64,000 nt of DNA from Candidatus Kapaibacterium sp. Its GTDB lineage: Bacteria > Bacteroidota > Ignavibacteria > Kapaibacteriales > UBA2268. Below are positions 18,694-27,326 of the stretch, piece by piece. Each line of letters starts with the position of its first letter. The first letter of the stretch is position 1. The notes under the pieces were generated by a model. That model ran no database searches and was not told the origin of the DNA. It saw only the letters and a program-made list of their open reading frames with translations. The position numbers were made by a program, and so were the translations under genes. Location: the NCBI GenBank assembly GCA_937927515.1, contig CALBDO010000013.1, positions 62,001 to 126,000 on the forward strand, written 5' to 3'.

Positions 18694-20082
18694 TTATGTT
18701 TTTGTTCTTTTGTATGCAATTTTAAAGGCAAGGGTTGATGTTTTCAAGTCTTTGATTAGTGGTTTAACATATCCCTGGACCTTGGAATTGAGAATAAATT
18801 CTGGATTATGAATTTTCTCGGCAGGTATATTTCTTAATTCAGATACCCATTTGTAAATATAATCACAGTTTGGGTCGAACTTTTGTGATTGAATAAAAGG
18901 ATTGAAGATTCGCGTTGCAGAGCGTGGGTCTGTTCCAACTCCAGCGACCCATTGCCAGTTTCCAACATTCGAGGAGATTTCGTAGTCGAAAAGATATTTG
19001 GCAAAGAATTCTTCGCCGTATCTCCAATCTATGAGCAGGTTTTTAGTGAGAAAGCTAGCGACGACCATTCGCACTCGATTGTGCATGTATCCAGTTTCGA
19101 TTAGTTCCCGTATGCCAGCGTCTACCAAGGGGATACCAGTCTGGGCGTTTTCCCACCTCTGTATATGTTCTGGATTGTTTTTCCATTCAACTTTAACATT
19201 TTTTTGAAGATTTTCTTTAATTGTTTCTGGGTGGTGAAATAGTAGATAATTAAAGAATTCACGCCAAATGAGTTCCGATACAAAGCCAATTGCATTATGT
19301 TTTAAAGCCCATTTAGCAAGTAATCGTACTGATATGGTACCAAATCTTAAATGAGTGCTTAGAAGTGAAGTACCACGCACCGAGGGAAAGTTCCTTATTT
19401 CATCGTATTTCGCCACGGATTTGGAGAATTCTTCCAAAAGTTCATACGGTGTTTTTAAAACACCATCGAAACTTAGTTTTTGCCTCTTAAATCCAATCGA
19501 ATCTATTACCAATGGTGCTTGGTGAGCTAAAGTCCCATTTAGTTGAATAATTTTGTCATACGATTCGTATTCAGCAAGTTTTACTCTTTTATGTTCGAAT
19601 GAGTTGTATTCACTAAATTCATTCACAATCGGTGCTACAGCATTTTTGAAATGTGTGAAGATTGTGAATATATGTCCTTGTTTAGATTGTACCTTACCCG
19701 GTTCTATTAAAAAGTTGTCGAAGACTATTTTTAAATTAAATTTTCTTGAAATTTCACTGTCTCTTTGGATGGAATAAGGGTCGTTGTCGCTTGAACAAAT
19801 TATTTCTTTAATTTCATACATATTAGATAAGTAATTCAGCACTTCACTGGGCTTGCCGTAGAAGATTGCTAAATCTAGTTGTATTTTCTTTAAATCTTGT
19901 TTGAGTTTAATGACTTGGTCGAAAATAAAAGTAATGCGTGCATCAATCACTGATAGTTTTTTTAAAATGTTTGTATCAAAAATAAAAATTGGCAGCAAAG
20001 GATAATTAAATTCTTGGTTTAGAATTAAATTATCTTCTAATCGTAAATCCCTTCTAAACCAAACTATTTGAACCTTTTCCAT
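18694..20082 (-). CDS. phr: Deoxyribodipyrimidine photolyase (class I)
   Basis: Blue-light flavoenzyme that splits cyclobutane pyrimidine dimers. The 462 residues start with WFRRDLRLEDN, the antenna-domain signature. The FAD domain shows GTSLLSTHLRFGTIS (near residue 235), the ELIWREFFNYLL helix, TGIPLVDAGIRELIETGYMHNRVRM (the FAD-binding core, near 315-340) and NWQWVAGVGTDPRSATRIFNP near 380. These match the CPD photolyase group rather than cryptochrome-DASH, which usually has a longer C-terminus. Its start faces folP, with about 85 bases between them. Possession of photolyase suggests at least occasional light exposure. Confidence 0.9.
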   Translation of the reverse strand: MEKVQIVWFRRDLRLEDNLILNQEFNYPLLPIFIFDTNILKKLSVIDARITFIFDQVIKLKQDLKKIQLDLAIFYGKPSEVLNYLSNMYEIKEIICSSDNDPYSIQRDSEISRKFNLKIVFDNFLIEPGKVQSKQGHIFTIFTHFKNAVAPIVNEFSEYNSFEHKRVKLAEYESYDKIIQLNGTLAHQAPLVIDSIGFKRQKLSFDGVLKTPYELLEEFSKSVAKYDEIRNFPSVRGTSLLSTHLRFGTISVRLLAKWALKHNAIGFVSELIWREFFNYLLFHHPETIKENLQKNVKVEWKNNPEHIQRWENAQTGIPLVDAGIRELIETGYMHNRVRMVVASFLTKNLLIDWRYGEEFFAKYLFDYEISSNVGNWQWVAGVGTDPRSATRIFNPFIQSQKFDPNCDYIYKWVSELRNIPAEKIHNPEFILNSKVQGYVKPLIKDLKTSTLAFKIAYKRTKT

Positions 20083-20136
20083 TAGAGTACTTGTCTAATA
20101 AAACGTTTAAAAAGTATCTAACAAATTTTTATTTTA

Positions 20137-20144
20137 TAATTTTG
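20137..20144 (+). promoter_or_regulatory. -7 box TAATTTTG for folP
   Basis: Exact TAnnTTTG octamer 23 bases before the folP ATG. No good -33 TTG at the standard spacing. Confidence 0.6.
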
Positions 20145-20166
20145 TCATTTAATAAGTGATAGTTTT

Positions 20167-20982
20167 ATGAAATTTCCAAAAATTATGGGAGTAATAAACG
20201 TAACTCCAGACTCTTTTTCCGACGGAGGCTTGTTTATTAATTCAGAGGTTGCAGTTCAATGGGGTCTGGAACTACTAAGAGATGGTGCAGACATATTGGA
20301 CATTGGTGGAGAAAGCACTCGACCTGGCGCACAACCAGTAACCGTATCCGAAGAGTTAAAGAGAGTCTTACCAGTGATAGAGGGTATTAAAAAAGAAGCA
20401 CCAGATGCTATCATTTCAATAGATACGACTAAGTACGAGGTTGCCAAAGAAGCAGTTGAGTCCGGTGCCAGGATTATTAATGATGTGAGTGGATTGCAAC
20501 GTGATGTGCGCTTGGCTAATCTTGCTGCGGAGAACAATTGCACACTCGTGATTATGCATATGCAAGGTACCCCAGCAACAATGCAAAATAATCCTACTTA
20601 TCAGAATGTTGTGGAGGACATCTATAACTTTTTAGAAACTCAAATTCAGTTAGCCAAGCAAATTGGAGTGAAGTCAATTGTTGCGGACTTTGGTATAGGT
20701 TTTGGCAAGACTGTGGAACATAATTGGGAACTTCTACGCAATATACCACGCTTTTATGAACTAAATGTTCCCCTGTTGGTTGGTATTTCTCGAAAATCTT
20801 TCTTAGGAAAGACATTGAACATCGAGAATCCTATCGAAAGGGATGTGCCAACTTTAATTTTGCATACATTGCTTCTAAACTTCAATATTGATATCATACG
20901 AGTTCATAATGTTAGACAATTTAAGATTTTAAAAAAGCTATATCAGAGTCTTTATGATAACCAAGGGGCTGTTACCCGTTAG
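20167..20982 (+). CDS. folP: Dihydropteroate synthase
   Basis: Condenses 7,8-dihydropterin pyrophosphate with p-aminobenzoate in folate synthesis; the target of sulfonamides. The 271 residues show MGVINVTPDSFSDGG (pterin site, residue 7), DILDIGGESTRPGA (near 40), SIDTTKYEVA, IINDVSGL, VIMHMQGTP (near 125) and DFGIGFGKTVEHN (near 175). The C-terminus overlaps the next gene by 29 bases, so the OmpA-type gene probably shares this transcript. The length is normal for the family. Confidence 0.95.
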   Translation: MKFPKIMGVINVTPDSFSDGGLFINSEVAVQWGLELLRDGADILDIGGESTRPGAQPVTVSEELKRVLPVIEGIKKEAPDAIISIDTTKYEVAKEAVESGARIINDVSGLQRDVRLANLAAENNCTLVIMHMQGTPATMQNNPTYQNVVEDIYNFLETQIQLAKQIGVKSIVADFGIGFGKTVEHNWELLRNIPRFYELNVPLLVGISRKSFLGKTLNIENPIERDVPTLILHTLLLNFNIDIIRVHNVRQFKILKKLYQSLYDNQGAVTR

Positions 20983-22972
20983 TTGTTTATTTTTGCTATA
21001 TTTTTTTAATCTTAGCGCCGAGATACAATGGGCTTCGTACGTAATTTCCTTCTCTTCTCAACTTGGTATGAGACAGTACTCTGCTGAGCAAGCTCTCGGC
21101 GAACCCAATGTTATGCCAAATTTTGGTTTCTCTCCATGCTCTTGGACACCCAGATATATCAAGTCGAATGATGGTGAATACTTACATCTTGGATTTAATA
21201 AGCCAATTTCAGTTCGTACTATAATTATAAATTTGAACAACTCACCAGATTGTGTCGATAAAATTTTTTTACTTGATGAAAACGGAAAAAAATACCTAGT
21301 ATATCAAAAAATAGTCCTCGACCTTAGCTCTCCAAAAGGATTTCTTTTCAAAGAACTTATAGAAGTTACGACCTTTAAAGTAAAATCTATTTTAATATAC
21401 TTCAAGACTTCGATTCTTACAGATTTTCTCCAAGTTGATGCAGTTGGTATATCTTCTCAGAACGAAAAAGACTATCAAGTGAAAATCAATGAATTTTTTA
21501 TAGAATCTAGTGATTCGTATACGCCTGAAAATTTAGGACCAAATGTTAACTCTGAATATCCAGAACTTGCACCAATTGTTACACCCGATGGCAAAAGAAT
21601 ATATTTCACAAGGGAGGGGCATCCAGCAAATTTTGGAATTTCCAAGAAACAAGATATTTGGTTTTCAGACGTCGATTCTTCTGGAAATTTTCTTCCCGCA
21701 ACAATTTTACCAAAACCTATTAATAACGAGTATCACAATTTTGCTTTTGCAACTACACCGGATGGTCTGTCGCTTATAGTAGGAAATGTTTATAATCCAG
21801 ATGGTACTATGCGAAAGGGTGTATCGTTCGCTCGTTTCAATGGATACGATTGGGATTTCCCAAAAGAAATTGTTATTGATGGCTTCGAAAACCTAAATGA
21901 AAGAGGAGCCTATTTTCTGGCACTTAATGGAAGAGTGATGATTTTATCTATCGAGGGAAGCGACTCTTTTGGTGGCTTAGACCTTTATGTTAGCTTTTTA
22001 ATGGATAATGGCATATTTTCCAAGCCTGTAAACTTGGGTTCAGATATCAATACCGCTGATGACGAAACTTCACCATTCCTTGCATATGATGATGAAACTT
22101 TGTTCTTTTCTTCTGCTGGATATCCCGGCTATGGTAATTGGGATATTTTTATGACTCGACGCTTAGATAGCAGTTGGAAAAAATGGTCGAAACCAATGAA
22201 TTTGGGGAAAATAGTAAATTCCTCTAATTGGGACGCATATTTTAATATACCAGCTTCTGGGGAATTCGCATATTTTGTATCGAGTTCTAACTCCTTTGGA
22301 AAAGAAGATATCTTTCGAGTTCGCTTGCCCAAGGAACTACGCCCAAAACCAGTTGTTGTCATTTCTGGAAAGGTTTTAAACAAAAAAACAGAACAACCAC
22401 TCAAGGCTCGAATTCAATACGAGACCTTACCAGAAGGGAAAATAGTTGGTTTTACAGAATCCAATCCTCTTACTGGGGATTATAAAATTGTGTTACCCGG
22501 TGGGACTCAATATGGTTTTCATGCACAAGCTGATAGTTTTATGTCTATCAATGAAAACATTGATATTCGTTTGGACTTGCGGTACCAAGAAATTCATAGA
22601 AATCTGTACTTGGTTCCTCTTGAGGTAGGAGAAAGTATTCGTTTGAATAACATTTTTTTCGAGTACAAGGACTATCAACTTCGAACCGAATCTTTTGCTG
22701 AACTAAATAGATTAGTAAATTTAATGAAGGAAAATCCACAGTTGGTTGTCGAAATTTCTGGACATACAGATAATATAGGCTCGCCTGCATACAATTTAAA
22801 TTTGTCTTTGATGCGTGCTCGTGCTGTTGCCGATTATTTAATTTCTATGGGTATAGCTCCAGGTCGAATGATTGTGAAAGGTTACGGGGAAAAATTCCCC
22901 GTTGATTCGAATGAAACAGAAGAAGGTCGCCAATTAAATAGAAGGGTTGAATTCAAGATTTTAAAGAAGTAA
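20954..22972 (+). CDS. PorE-like outer-membrane protein: beta-propeller, CRD and OmpA domain
   Basis: A 672-residue exported protein. A signal peptide (about 1-22, no lipobox cysteine at the cleavage site) is followed by an N-terminal beta-rich domain (about 25-170, beginning WASYVISFSSQLGM). PD40/WD40-type blades (YPELAPIVTPDGKRIYFTRE and similar) span about 185-450. A carboxypeptidase-regulatory-like domain (ISGKVLNKKTEQPLKA) covers about 463-545, and an OmpA C-terminal peptidoglycan-binding domain covers 553-672. The OmpA part keeps GHTDNIGS and LSLMRARAV, with the Asp and Arg that bind diaminopimelate 15 residues apart. The propeller-CRD-OmpA order matches the T9SS component PorE, but the TPR region and lipobox are missing. 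It overlaps folP by 29 bases. Confidence 0.8.
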   Translation: MITKGLLPVSCLFLLYFFNLSAEIQWASYVISFSSQLGMRQYSAEQALGEPNVMPNFGFSPCSWTPRYIKSNDGEYLHLGFNKPISVRTIIINLNNSPDCVDKIFLLDENGKKYLVYQKIVLDLSSPKGFLFKELIEVTTFKVKSILIYFKTSILTDFLQVDAVGISSQNEKDYQVKINEFFIESSDSYTPENLGPNVNSEYPELAPIVTPDGKRIYFTREGHPANFGISKKQDIWFSDVDSSGNFLPATILPKPINNEYHNFAFATTPDGLSLIVGNVYNPDGTMRKGVSFARFNGYDWDFPKEIVIDGFENLNERGAYFLALNGRVMILSIEGSDSFGGLDLYVSFLMDNGIFSKPVNLGSDINTADDETSPFLAYDDETLFFSSAGYPGYGNWDIFMTRRLDSSWKKWSKPMNLGKIVNSSNWDAYFNIPASGEFAYFVSSSNSFGKEDIFRVRLPKELRPKPVVVISGKVLNKKTEQPLKARIQYETLPEGKIVGFTESNPLTGDYKIVLPGGTQYGFHAQADSFMSINENIDIRLDLRYQEIHRNLYLVPLEVGESIRLNNIFFEYKDYQLRTESFAELNRLVNLMKENPQLVVEISGHTDNIGSPAYNLNLSLMRARAVADYLISMGIAPGRMIVKGYGEKFPVDSNETEEGRQLNRRVEFKILKK

Positions 22973-23017
22973 ATTTATTAATTTCGTTTTTTATTCTTAA
23001 TCAAAATCAAAGTTGCA

Positions 23018-23314
23018 ATGGAAGCAAAAGCAACATTCACCGACGAGGATATAAAAGTTTTATCTTCTGTTTTCAAGATTTTATCCGAAGTATCGAGATT
23101 GAAAATCCTAAGATGTTTAGCAGAAGGCGAAAAATGTGTCACGGATATAATAAATGCAACTGGTCTTATGCAAGCTAATGTTTCGAAACAACTCAAAATT
23201 ATGCAAAAAGCTGGAATTGTCGAATGTCGACCTGCTGGTTTACAAAGATTTTACCGAATTATTAACCCCTTTATAATTGAAATTTGTAACACCATTTGCA
23301 AACACAAAAATTGA
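23018..23314 (+). CDS. ArsR-family winged-helix regulator
   Basis: 98 residues with a classic ArsR helix-turn-helix: LSEVSRLKILRCLAEGEKC (residues about 25-43), then LMQANVSKQLKIMQKAGIVE as recognition helix and LQRFYRI as wing. The metal-sensing ELCVCDL motif is not intact (GEKCVTDI has one cysteine). Two more cysteines lie near the C-terminus (CNTICKHKN), so a different thiol or metal site, or none, is possible. It overlaps the acyltransferase gene that follows. Likely a dimeric repressor acting on its own operon (inference). Confidence 0.82.
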   Translation: MEAKATFTDEDIKVLSSVFKILSEVSRLKILRCLAEGEKCVTDIINATGLMQANVSKQLKIMQKAGIVECRPAGLQRFYRIINPFIIEICNTICKHKN

Positions 23315-24036
23315 AGACTTTCTTTGATTTCATCACGTACCCTTTCAGATTATTCTTTGTGATTTTAATAACAATTTTGGATTCCTCTGTTGGCCTTTTA
23401 TTGATGATTTTCTATCCTAAATTTTATTTTAAACTTAATCATTATCGCTGCTGGGCTAAAAGGCTTTTGTTCTTTGCTGGAATAAAAGTGGTTTCCAATG
23501 GCTTGGAACACATCGAACCTAACGCATCCTACATTTTTATTGCTAATCATTCAAGTTATCTGGATATACCAACTTTGTTTGTTGCAATTCCAAATAATTT
23601 AAGAATTATGTATAAAAGGGAACTCGAAAAAATTCCATTTTTTGGATGGTTCCTGAAAAAGTCTGATTTTATTGCAATTGAGCGTGAAGAAGCAATATCG
23701 GCTCGGGGTAGTTTGAACAAAGCACTGGAACTCATCAAGCAGGATGTCTCTGTGTTAATTTTTCCCGAAGGTACTCGGTCTTCGGATGGAAATTTAAAGG
23801 AATTTAAAAAGGGGGCTATGTTTCTTGCTGTGCGCAGCGGAAAGCCGATTGTTCCGGTAGCTATTTCTGGCACTTGCAAACTTTTGCCACGTGGAAGTTT
23901 GTTCATACGGACCGGTCGAGTGAAAGTCACTATTGGAAAACCCTTGGAGTTATCTGCAACTGGTGGTAAAGCAGAGTTTGATAAGATAACAAAAACGCTT
24001 CACGATAAAATCTATGAAATGTTGATTCAAAGTTAA
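23311..24036 (+). CDS. plsC: 1-acyl-sn-glycerol-3-phosphate acyltransferase (PlsC family)
   Basis: Transfers the second acyl chain to lysophosphatidic acid in phospholipid synthesis, at the inner membrane. The 241 residues have an N-terminal membrane segment (about 10-35), the HX4D motif in IANHSSYLD (near residue 75), the substrate-binding FPEGTRSSDG (near 153) and KKGAMFLAVRSGKPIVPVAI near 170. There is no ATG at the beginning. TTG 23311 overlaps the regulator's stop as TTGA, and TTG 23296 is the alternative start. This places the gene under translational coupling with the ArsR-type regulator. Confidence 0.88.
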   Translation: MKTFFDFITYPFRLFFVILITILDSSVGLLLMIFYPKFYFKLNHYRCWAKRLLFFAGIKVVSNGLEHIEPNASYIFIANHSSYLDIPTLFVAIPNNLRIMYKRELEKIPFFGWFLKKSDFIAIEREEAISARGSLNKALELIKQDVSVLIFPEGTRSSDGNLKEFKKGAMFLAVRSGKPIVPVAISGTCKLLPRGSLFIRTGRVKVTIGKPLELSATGGKAEFDKITKTLHDKIYEMLIQS

Positions 24037-24083
24037 TCAATGTGTTCTTTATGAAAATGCCCCCATGATTTAATATTTAAAGT

Positions 24084-24809
24084 TTAGATTTCAATACCAA
24101 AGTTCAACCCAAGAAAGAAACCTCCAAAATCTTTTATAGGTTTACCTTTGATGCTTTCTAATCCATCACCTCCAAATGGAATCCAGTACTGCCGAGCAGA
24201 AATTCCAATATACGATTTATTTGTTACGGGAATATTTACCCCAGTTCCAATAAAAGTTCCAAAGCGTACGTAAAATCGTGAATACCCCAAAGAAGTGAAA
24301 AACTCTTTTTCATAGGGAGTCGAAAAAATCAATGTTGGGCCAAGGCCAATATTTAGATAAGGTGTAAAATTTGTTCCCAAAATGTCTGTAAAGAAAGATT
24401 GAGAAAATCCAAAAGATATAGGGAGCATATACAAACGATTTACTTTTCCGGGGATAAACAAATCACCAGTCCAAGGATTGTAATATTCAATCTCATCTGT
24501 ATTTCTTGCTCCAGAGACATATACACTTGCAAATAGTGATGTATTATTTAAAATACTTAGTTCATAAAATGCACCTATCCCAAAACCATTGTTTGAAAGA
24601 ACTAAGTTAAATCCCCAAAACTTCCTTTTGGTCGGTTGATTAAAATCATTTGTTATTAGCGGTCGAGGGCTCTTGAATACGATATTTGTATCAAATTGCA
24701 TTGAATAATTGTTCCAAGTTGAAGATTCATTGGCAAACGACGATACAAAGCACGTATTTATAAAAATTAGAATAGCCAGGGGGATAAAAATATTATTTTT
24801 TTCTTTCAT
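24084..24809 (-). CDS. Outer-membrane beta-barrel-like protein, unknown function
   Basis: 241 residues with a signal peptide (MKEKNN start, hydrophobic to about 20, cleavage near SSFA). Alternating-strand sequence rich in aromatic residues and glycine follows, ending LGLNFGIEI, which resembles a barrel end strand without the usual terminal Phe. ATG 24809 was chosen because AAAGGAT lies just upstream and the signal peptide then starts correctly. No enzyme motif is seen. It may be a porin-like or adhesin barrel. Confidence 0.6.
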   Translation of the reverse strand: MKEKNNIFIPLAILIFINTCFVSSFANESSTWNNYSMQFDTNIVFKSPRPLITNDFNQPTKRKFWGFNLVLSNNGFGIGAFYELSILNNTSLFASVYVSGARNTDEIEYYNPWTGDLFIPGKVNRLYMLPISFGFSQSFFTDILGTNFTPYLNIGLGPTLIFSTPYEKEFFTSLGYSRFYVRFGTFIGTGVNIPVTNKSYIGISARQYWIPFGGDGLESIKGKPIKDFGGFFLGLNFGIEI

Positions 24810-24858
24810 ATCCTTTAAATCCACTGTACACAAACTAAAACGAAATTATTAGCAAAAA

Positions 24859-24889
24859 TTGTAAGTAAGTCAAAAGTTTAGTAATTTTG
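24859..24889 (+). promoter_or_regulatory. Promoter TTG-N20-TAATTTTG for nif3
   Basis: TTG at 24859-24861, spacer 20, TAATTTTG at 24882-24889; ATG at 24922. This full consensus match lies divergent from the barrel gene. Confidence 0.7.
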
Positions 24890-24921
24890 TATGCTTTATT
24901 TGGTTGATATTTATTTTTTAG

Positions 24922-25749
24922 ATGAAAATTGAAGAATTTGTAGAAAGAGCAACGCAATTACTTCCTCTCGGGGTTGCCTTAGAAAATGATAGAATTGGGA
25001 TTCAAATCAAAACAAAAAAAAGTAACATAAATAAAATTCTTCTCACTTATGAAATTACACCAGAGGTTGTTGATGAAGCAAGAATGCTGCAAGTTGATTT
25101 GCTTGTGTCTTTTCATCCATTATTATACTACCCTATTGATAATATATCCATCGATGATAGGGTGGGTTTCTTAATAAGTGAACTTATTAAAGCCGACATT
25201 TCTTTAGTGGTATTTCATACCAATTTTGATGCAATAAGAGGCGGGACAAGTTGGTTGTTTGCAGAGAAACTTGGACTTAAGAACATAGACATTTTAGTTA
25301 AAAACGAAAAATTTCCCGAATTTGGCTTCGGAGTTGTAGGAGAGTTTGATAATTATTTAGATATAAATACGTTTCTTGATAAAGTTCAGGGTGTTACCTC
25401 TTCTCCATTAAGATGGTGTCTTGGAAAAGATGTAAAAATTAAAAATGTAAGTCTTGTTGCTGGTAGTGGAATTAGTTTTGTTGAATCTGCACTGGAAATT
25501 GGTGCCGATGCTTTTATTACCGCAGACATCAAATATCACACATTTCACAAGTACAGTGGGAAAATTATGCTTGTGGACCCTGGACATTGGGAAATGGAAT
25601 ACCTGGTTCCATTAGGATTTAAAAATTTGTTTGAAAGAATATTTATCAATCAAGTTGAGTTATACGTCTCTAAAGTATACACCAATCCTGTAAAGTATTT
25701 TGTCAACGAAAATTATAATGAGATTCAGAAAAGTAAATTGTTAAAATAA
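24922..25749 (+). CDS. Nif3-family dinuclear metal protein
   Basis: A 275-residue Nif3/YbgI-type protein that binds two metal ions and forms hexameric rings; annotated as 'GTP cyclohydrolase 1 type 2', although the activity is not general. Metal-ligand regions are visible: SFHPLLYYP (near residue 68), VVFHTNFDAIRGG (near 98) and GHWEMEYLVP near 225. The central insertion domain found in some members is largely absent. It is followed after 14 bases by the zinc-ribbon gene and then by rnpB, an order I recall from other bacterial phyla. Confidence 0.88.
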   Translation: MKIEEFVERATQLLPLGVALENDRIGIQIKTKKSNINKILLTYEITPEVVDEARMLQVDLLVSFHPLLYYPIDNISIDDRVGFLISELIKADISLVVFHTNFDAIRGGTSWLFAEKLGLKNIDILVKNEKFPEFGFGVVGEFDNYLDINTFLDKVQGVTSSPLRWCLGKDVKIKNVSLVAGSGISFVESALEIGADAFITADIKYHTFHKYSGKIMLVDPGHWEMEYLVPLGFKNLFERIFINQVELYVSKVYTNPVKYFVNENYNEIQKSKLLK

Positions 25750-25763
25750 GTGGGGTTTGAGAA

Positions 25764-26498
25764 ATGATGAAATATCCATTGCAATACCTTGTAGCGCTTT
25801 CCTTAGTAGATAGAAGACAAGATGATTTGGAAGATGAGTTTGGGGACTTACCCGAAAAAATCAAAGAAAAGAAAGACCAATACAACGAATTAGAATCGTA
25901 TGTGAAAGAAACTCAAAAGGTGCTTGATGAAGTTCGCGATTTTATTTTGAAATCTAAAAAAGCATTGGAGGAGTTGAAATCAAGGGAAGAAAAGCTTTCT
26001 AAACAACAATTTTTGGTCAGAAATAACAAGGAATTCGATGCAATTACACGAGAGATTGAATTTGCTCGTAACGAATACAATAGAATTTCCCAAGAATTGC
26101 AGCTAACAACTTTAAAGGAAGAAAATTTGGTAAATGTTTTAGAAAAGCAAAAGCAGGATGCTTCCGAGGCGTTGGAAGAATTAAAGGAACTCGAGCGAGA
26201 CTATGAATTAATTGCAACGAATCAAAATGAAGAACTCAACGAGATAAAAGCAGCAAGGTCAAAAATTGTTGAACAAATAGACAAGCACACACTCGAAGTC
26301 TACCAAAGAATAAGGCACACGCATAAAGATGCAATAGTCAAAGTAAAAAAGAACAGCTGTACAGGATGCTTTAGTCACATACCACCACAAAAAATAATTG
26401 AAATTCGTAACAATTTGGATAAGCTTTATACGTGTGAAAATTGTGGTAGGATTCTTTACCCCGAGGATTTGGAAATTGATAGCGAGTACATATTATAA
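25764..26498 (+). CDS. Coiled-coil C4-type zinc-ribbon protein
   Basis: 244 residues. About 160 residues of long charged coiled coil (residues 20-180) are followed by a C4 zinc ribbon, in which CTGCF and CENCGRIL give the CxxC...CxxC ligands near residues 200 and 225. The family (zf-RING_7) is widespread and usually sits beside Nif3; its function is unsettled, possibly nucleic-acid or tethering related. It is cotranscribed with nif3. The stop lies 20 bases before the P1 helix of the RNase P RNA. Confidence 0.85.
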   Translation: MMKYPLQYLVALSLVDRRQDDLEDEFGDLPEKIKEKKDQYNELESYVKETQKVLDEVRDFILKSKKALEELKSREEKLSKQQFLVRNNKEFDAITREIEFARNEYNRISQELQLTTLKEENLVNVLEKQKQDASEALEELKELERDYELIATNQNEELNEIKAARSKIVEQIDKHTLEVYQRIRHTHKDAIVKVKKNSCTGCFSHIPPQKIIEIRNNLDKLYTCENCGRILYPEDLEIDSEYIL

Positions 26499-26504
26499 TT
26501 TTAG

Positions 26505-26512
26505 TAAATTTG
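26505..26512 (+). promoter_or_regulatory. -7 box TAAATTTG for rnpB
   Basis: TAnnTTTG octamer whose expected start point falls at about 26519, within the 5' strand of P1. There is no TTG at the standard -33 distance. Confidence 0.5.
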
Positions 26513-26516
26513 AATA

Positions 26517-26975
26517 GATAGAATCGTTCTTTGATGGAAGGGTGGGCAGTCGCAAGGGGTGATAAAACTCCTTGAGGAAAGTCCGAACTTCACGGAGCAG
26601 CCCGCTTCCTAACAGGAAGGTAGCAAGCCGAAAAGTTCGGCGAGCTAACGGAAAGTGCCACAGAGAATAGACTGCCAATCCGGCTTGCCTCGTGCAAGCG
26701 TCATGGAGGCGATGGTGAAACGGTGGGGTAAGAGCCCACCAGCACCTTGGGCGACCAAGGTGGCTTGGTAAACCCCGGGCGAAGCAAGGTCGAATAGGGA
26801 AGTACTGGATGCATAGCATCCAGCCGAGTGGCTCCATCGGTAGCTCTGTACTTCCGGGTAGACCGCTTGAGGGCATTGGCGACAATGCTCCCAGATAAAT
26901 GACTGCCTCCACCAGTTCTACTGGTGTAGACAGAATTCGGCTTATAGCCCTTTCATCAAAACGATTCTATCTATT
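26517..26975 (+). ncRNA. rnpB: RNase P RNA, type A
   Basis: Catalytic RNA that matures tRNA 5' ends. The hallmark GAGGAAAGTCC is at 26574-26584. The 3' P4-side strand ACAGAATTCGGCTTATAG is at 26930-26947, and CAGATAAATGACTGCC lies just before it. The P1 helix is a perfect 16-bp pairing between 26513-26528 and 26960-26975, which fixes the ends within a few bases. It occupies the only large non-protein gap. An antisense open frame across it is not a gene. Confidence 0.95.
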
Positions 26976-26998
26976 TCCACTTATTTTGAGAGGGGGAT

Positions 26999-27307
26999 AT
27001 GAAATTATCGGATGACCCTTTTGTGAGAGAATTGCTTCCCGAGTTCGTTGATACTTGGATTTCTGATATTGACAGTCAATTCGATGAATTAATTTCAAAC
27101 CGCAAAGACGAGGATTTGTATCGTTTCGCTCATACTCTCAAAGGCTCTTGCTTTCAGTTTGGTTTAGACCACATTGCGAATCTTGGTATCGAATTGATGG
27201 GTTATGCAAAGGAAAAAAATTGGGAAAAGGCTGCTTCGATGAAAGAAATCATAAGAAATTCTTTTATTGAAGTTAGAGATTATTTAAAAAATCCCGAATT
27301 AAGTTGA
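26999..27307 (+). CDS. Stand-alone Hpt (histidine phosphotransfer) protein
   Basis: A 102-residue four-helix phosphotransfer protein. The phospho-acceptor histidine lies in FAHTLKGSCFQFGL (near residue 43), the standard HxLKGS motif. It would carry phosphate between a hybrid kinase receiver and a final response regulator. No such partner is in the window; the orphan PAS kinase at 10001 lacks a receiver. GAGAGGGGG just before ATG 26999 is an unusually strong Shine-Dalgarno site for this genome. It lies 20 bases after the RNase P RNA. Confidence 0.88.
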   Translation: MKLSDDPFVRELLPEFVDTWISDIDSQFDELISNRKDEDLYRFAHTLKGSCFQFGLDHIANLGIELMGYAKEKNWEKAASMKEIIRNSFIEVRDYLKNPELS

Positions 27308-27326
27308 TAAATTTTTGTGTGAAAAA

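Noticed and set aside
26493-26912. 139-codon open frame on the minus strand across the RNase P RNA
   Set aside because: It is antisense to a structured RNA with all RNase P hallmarks; Trp/Arg/His-rich composition reflects RNA base composition.
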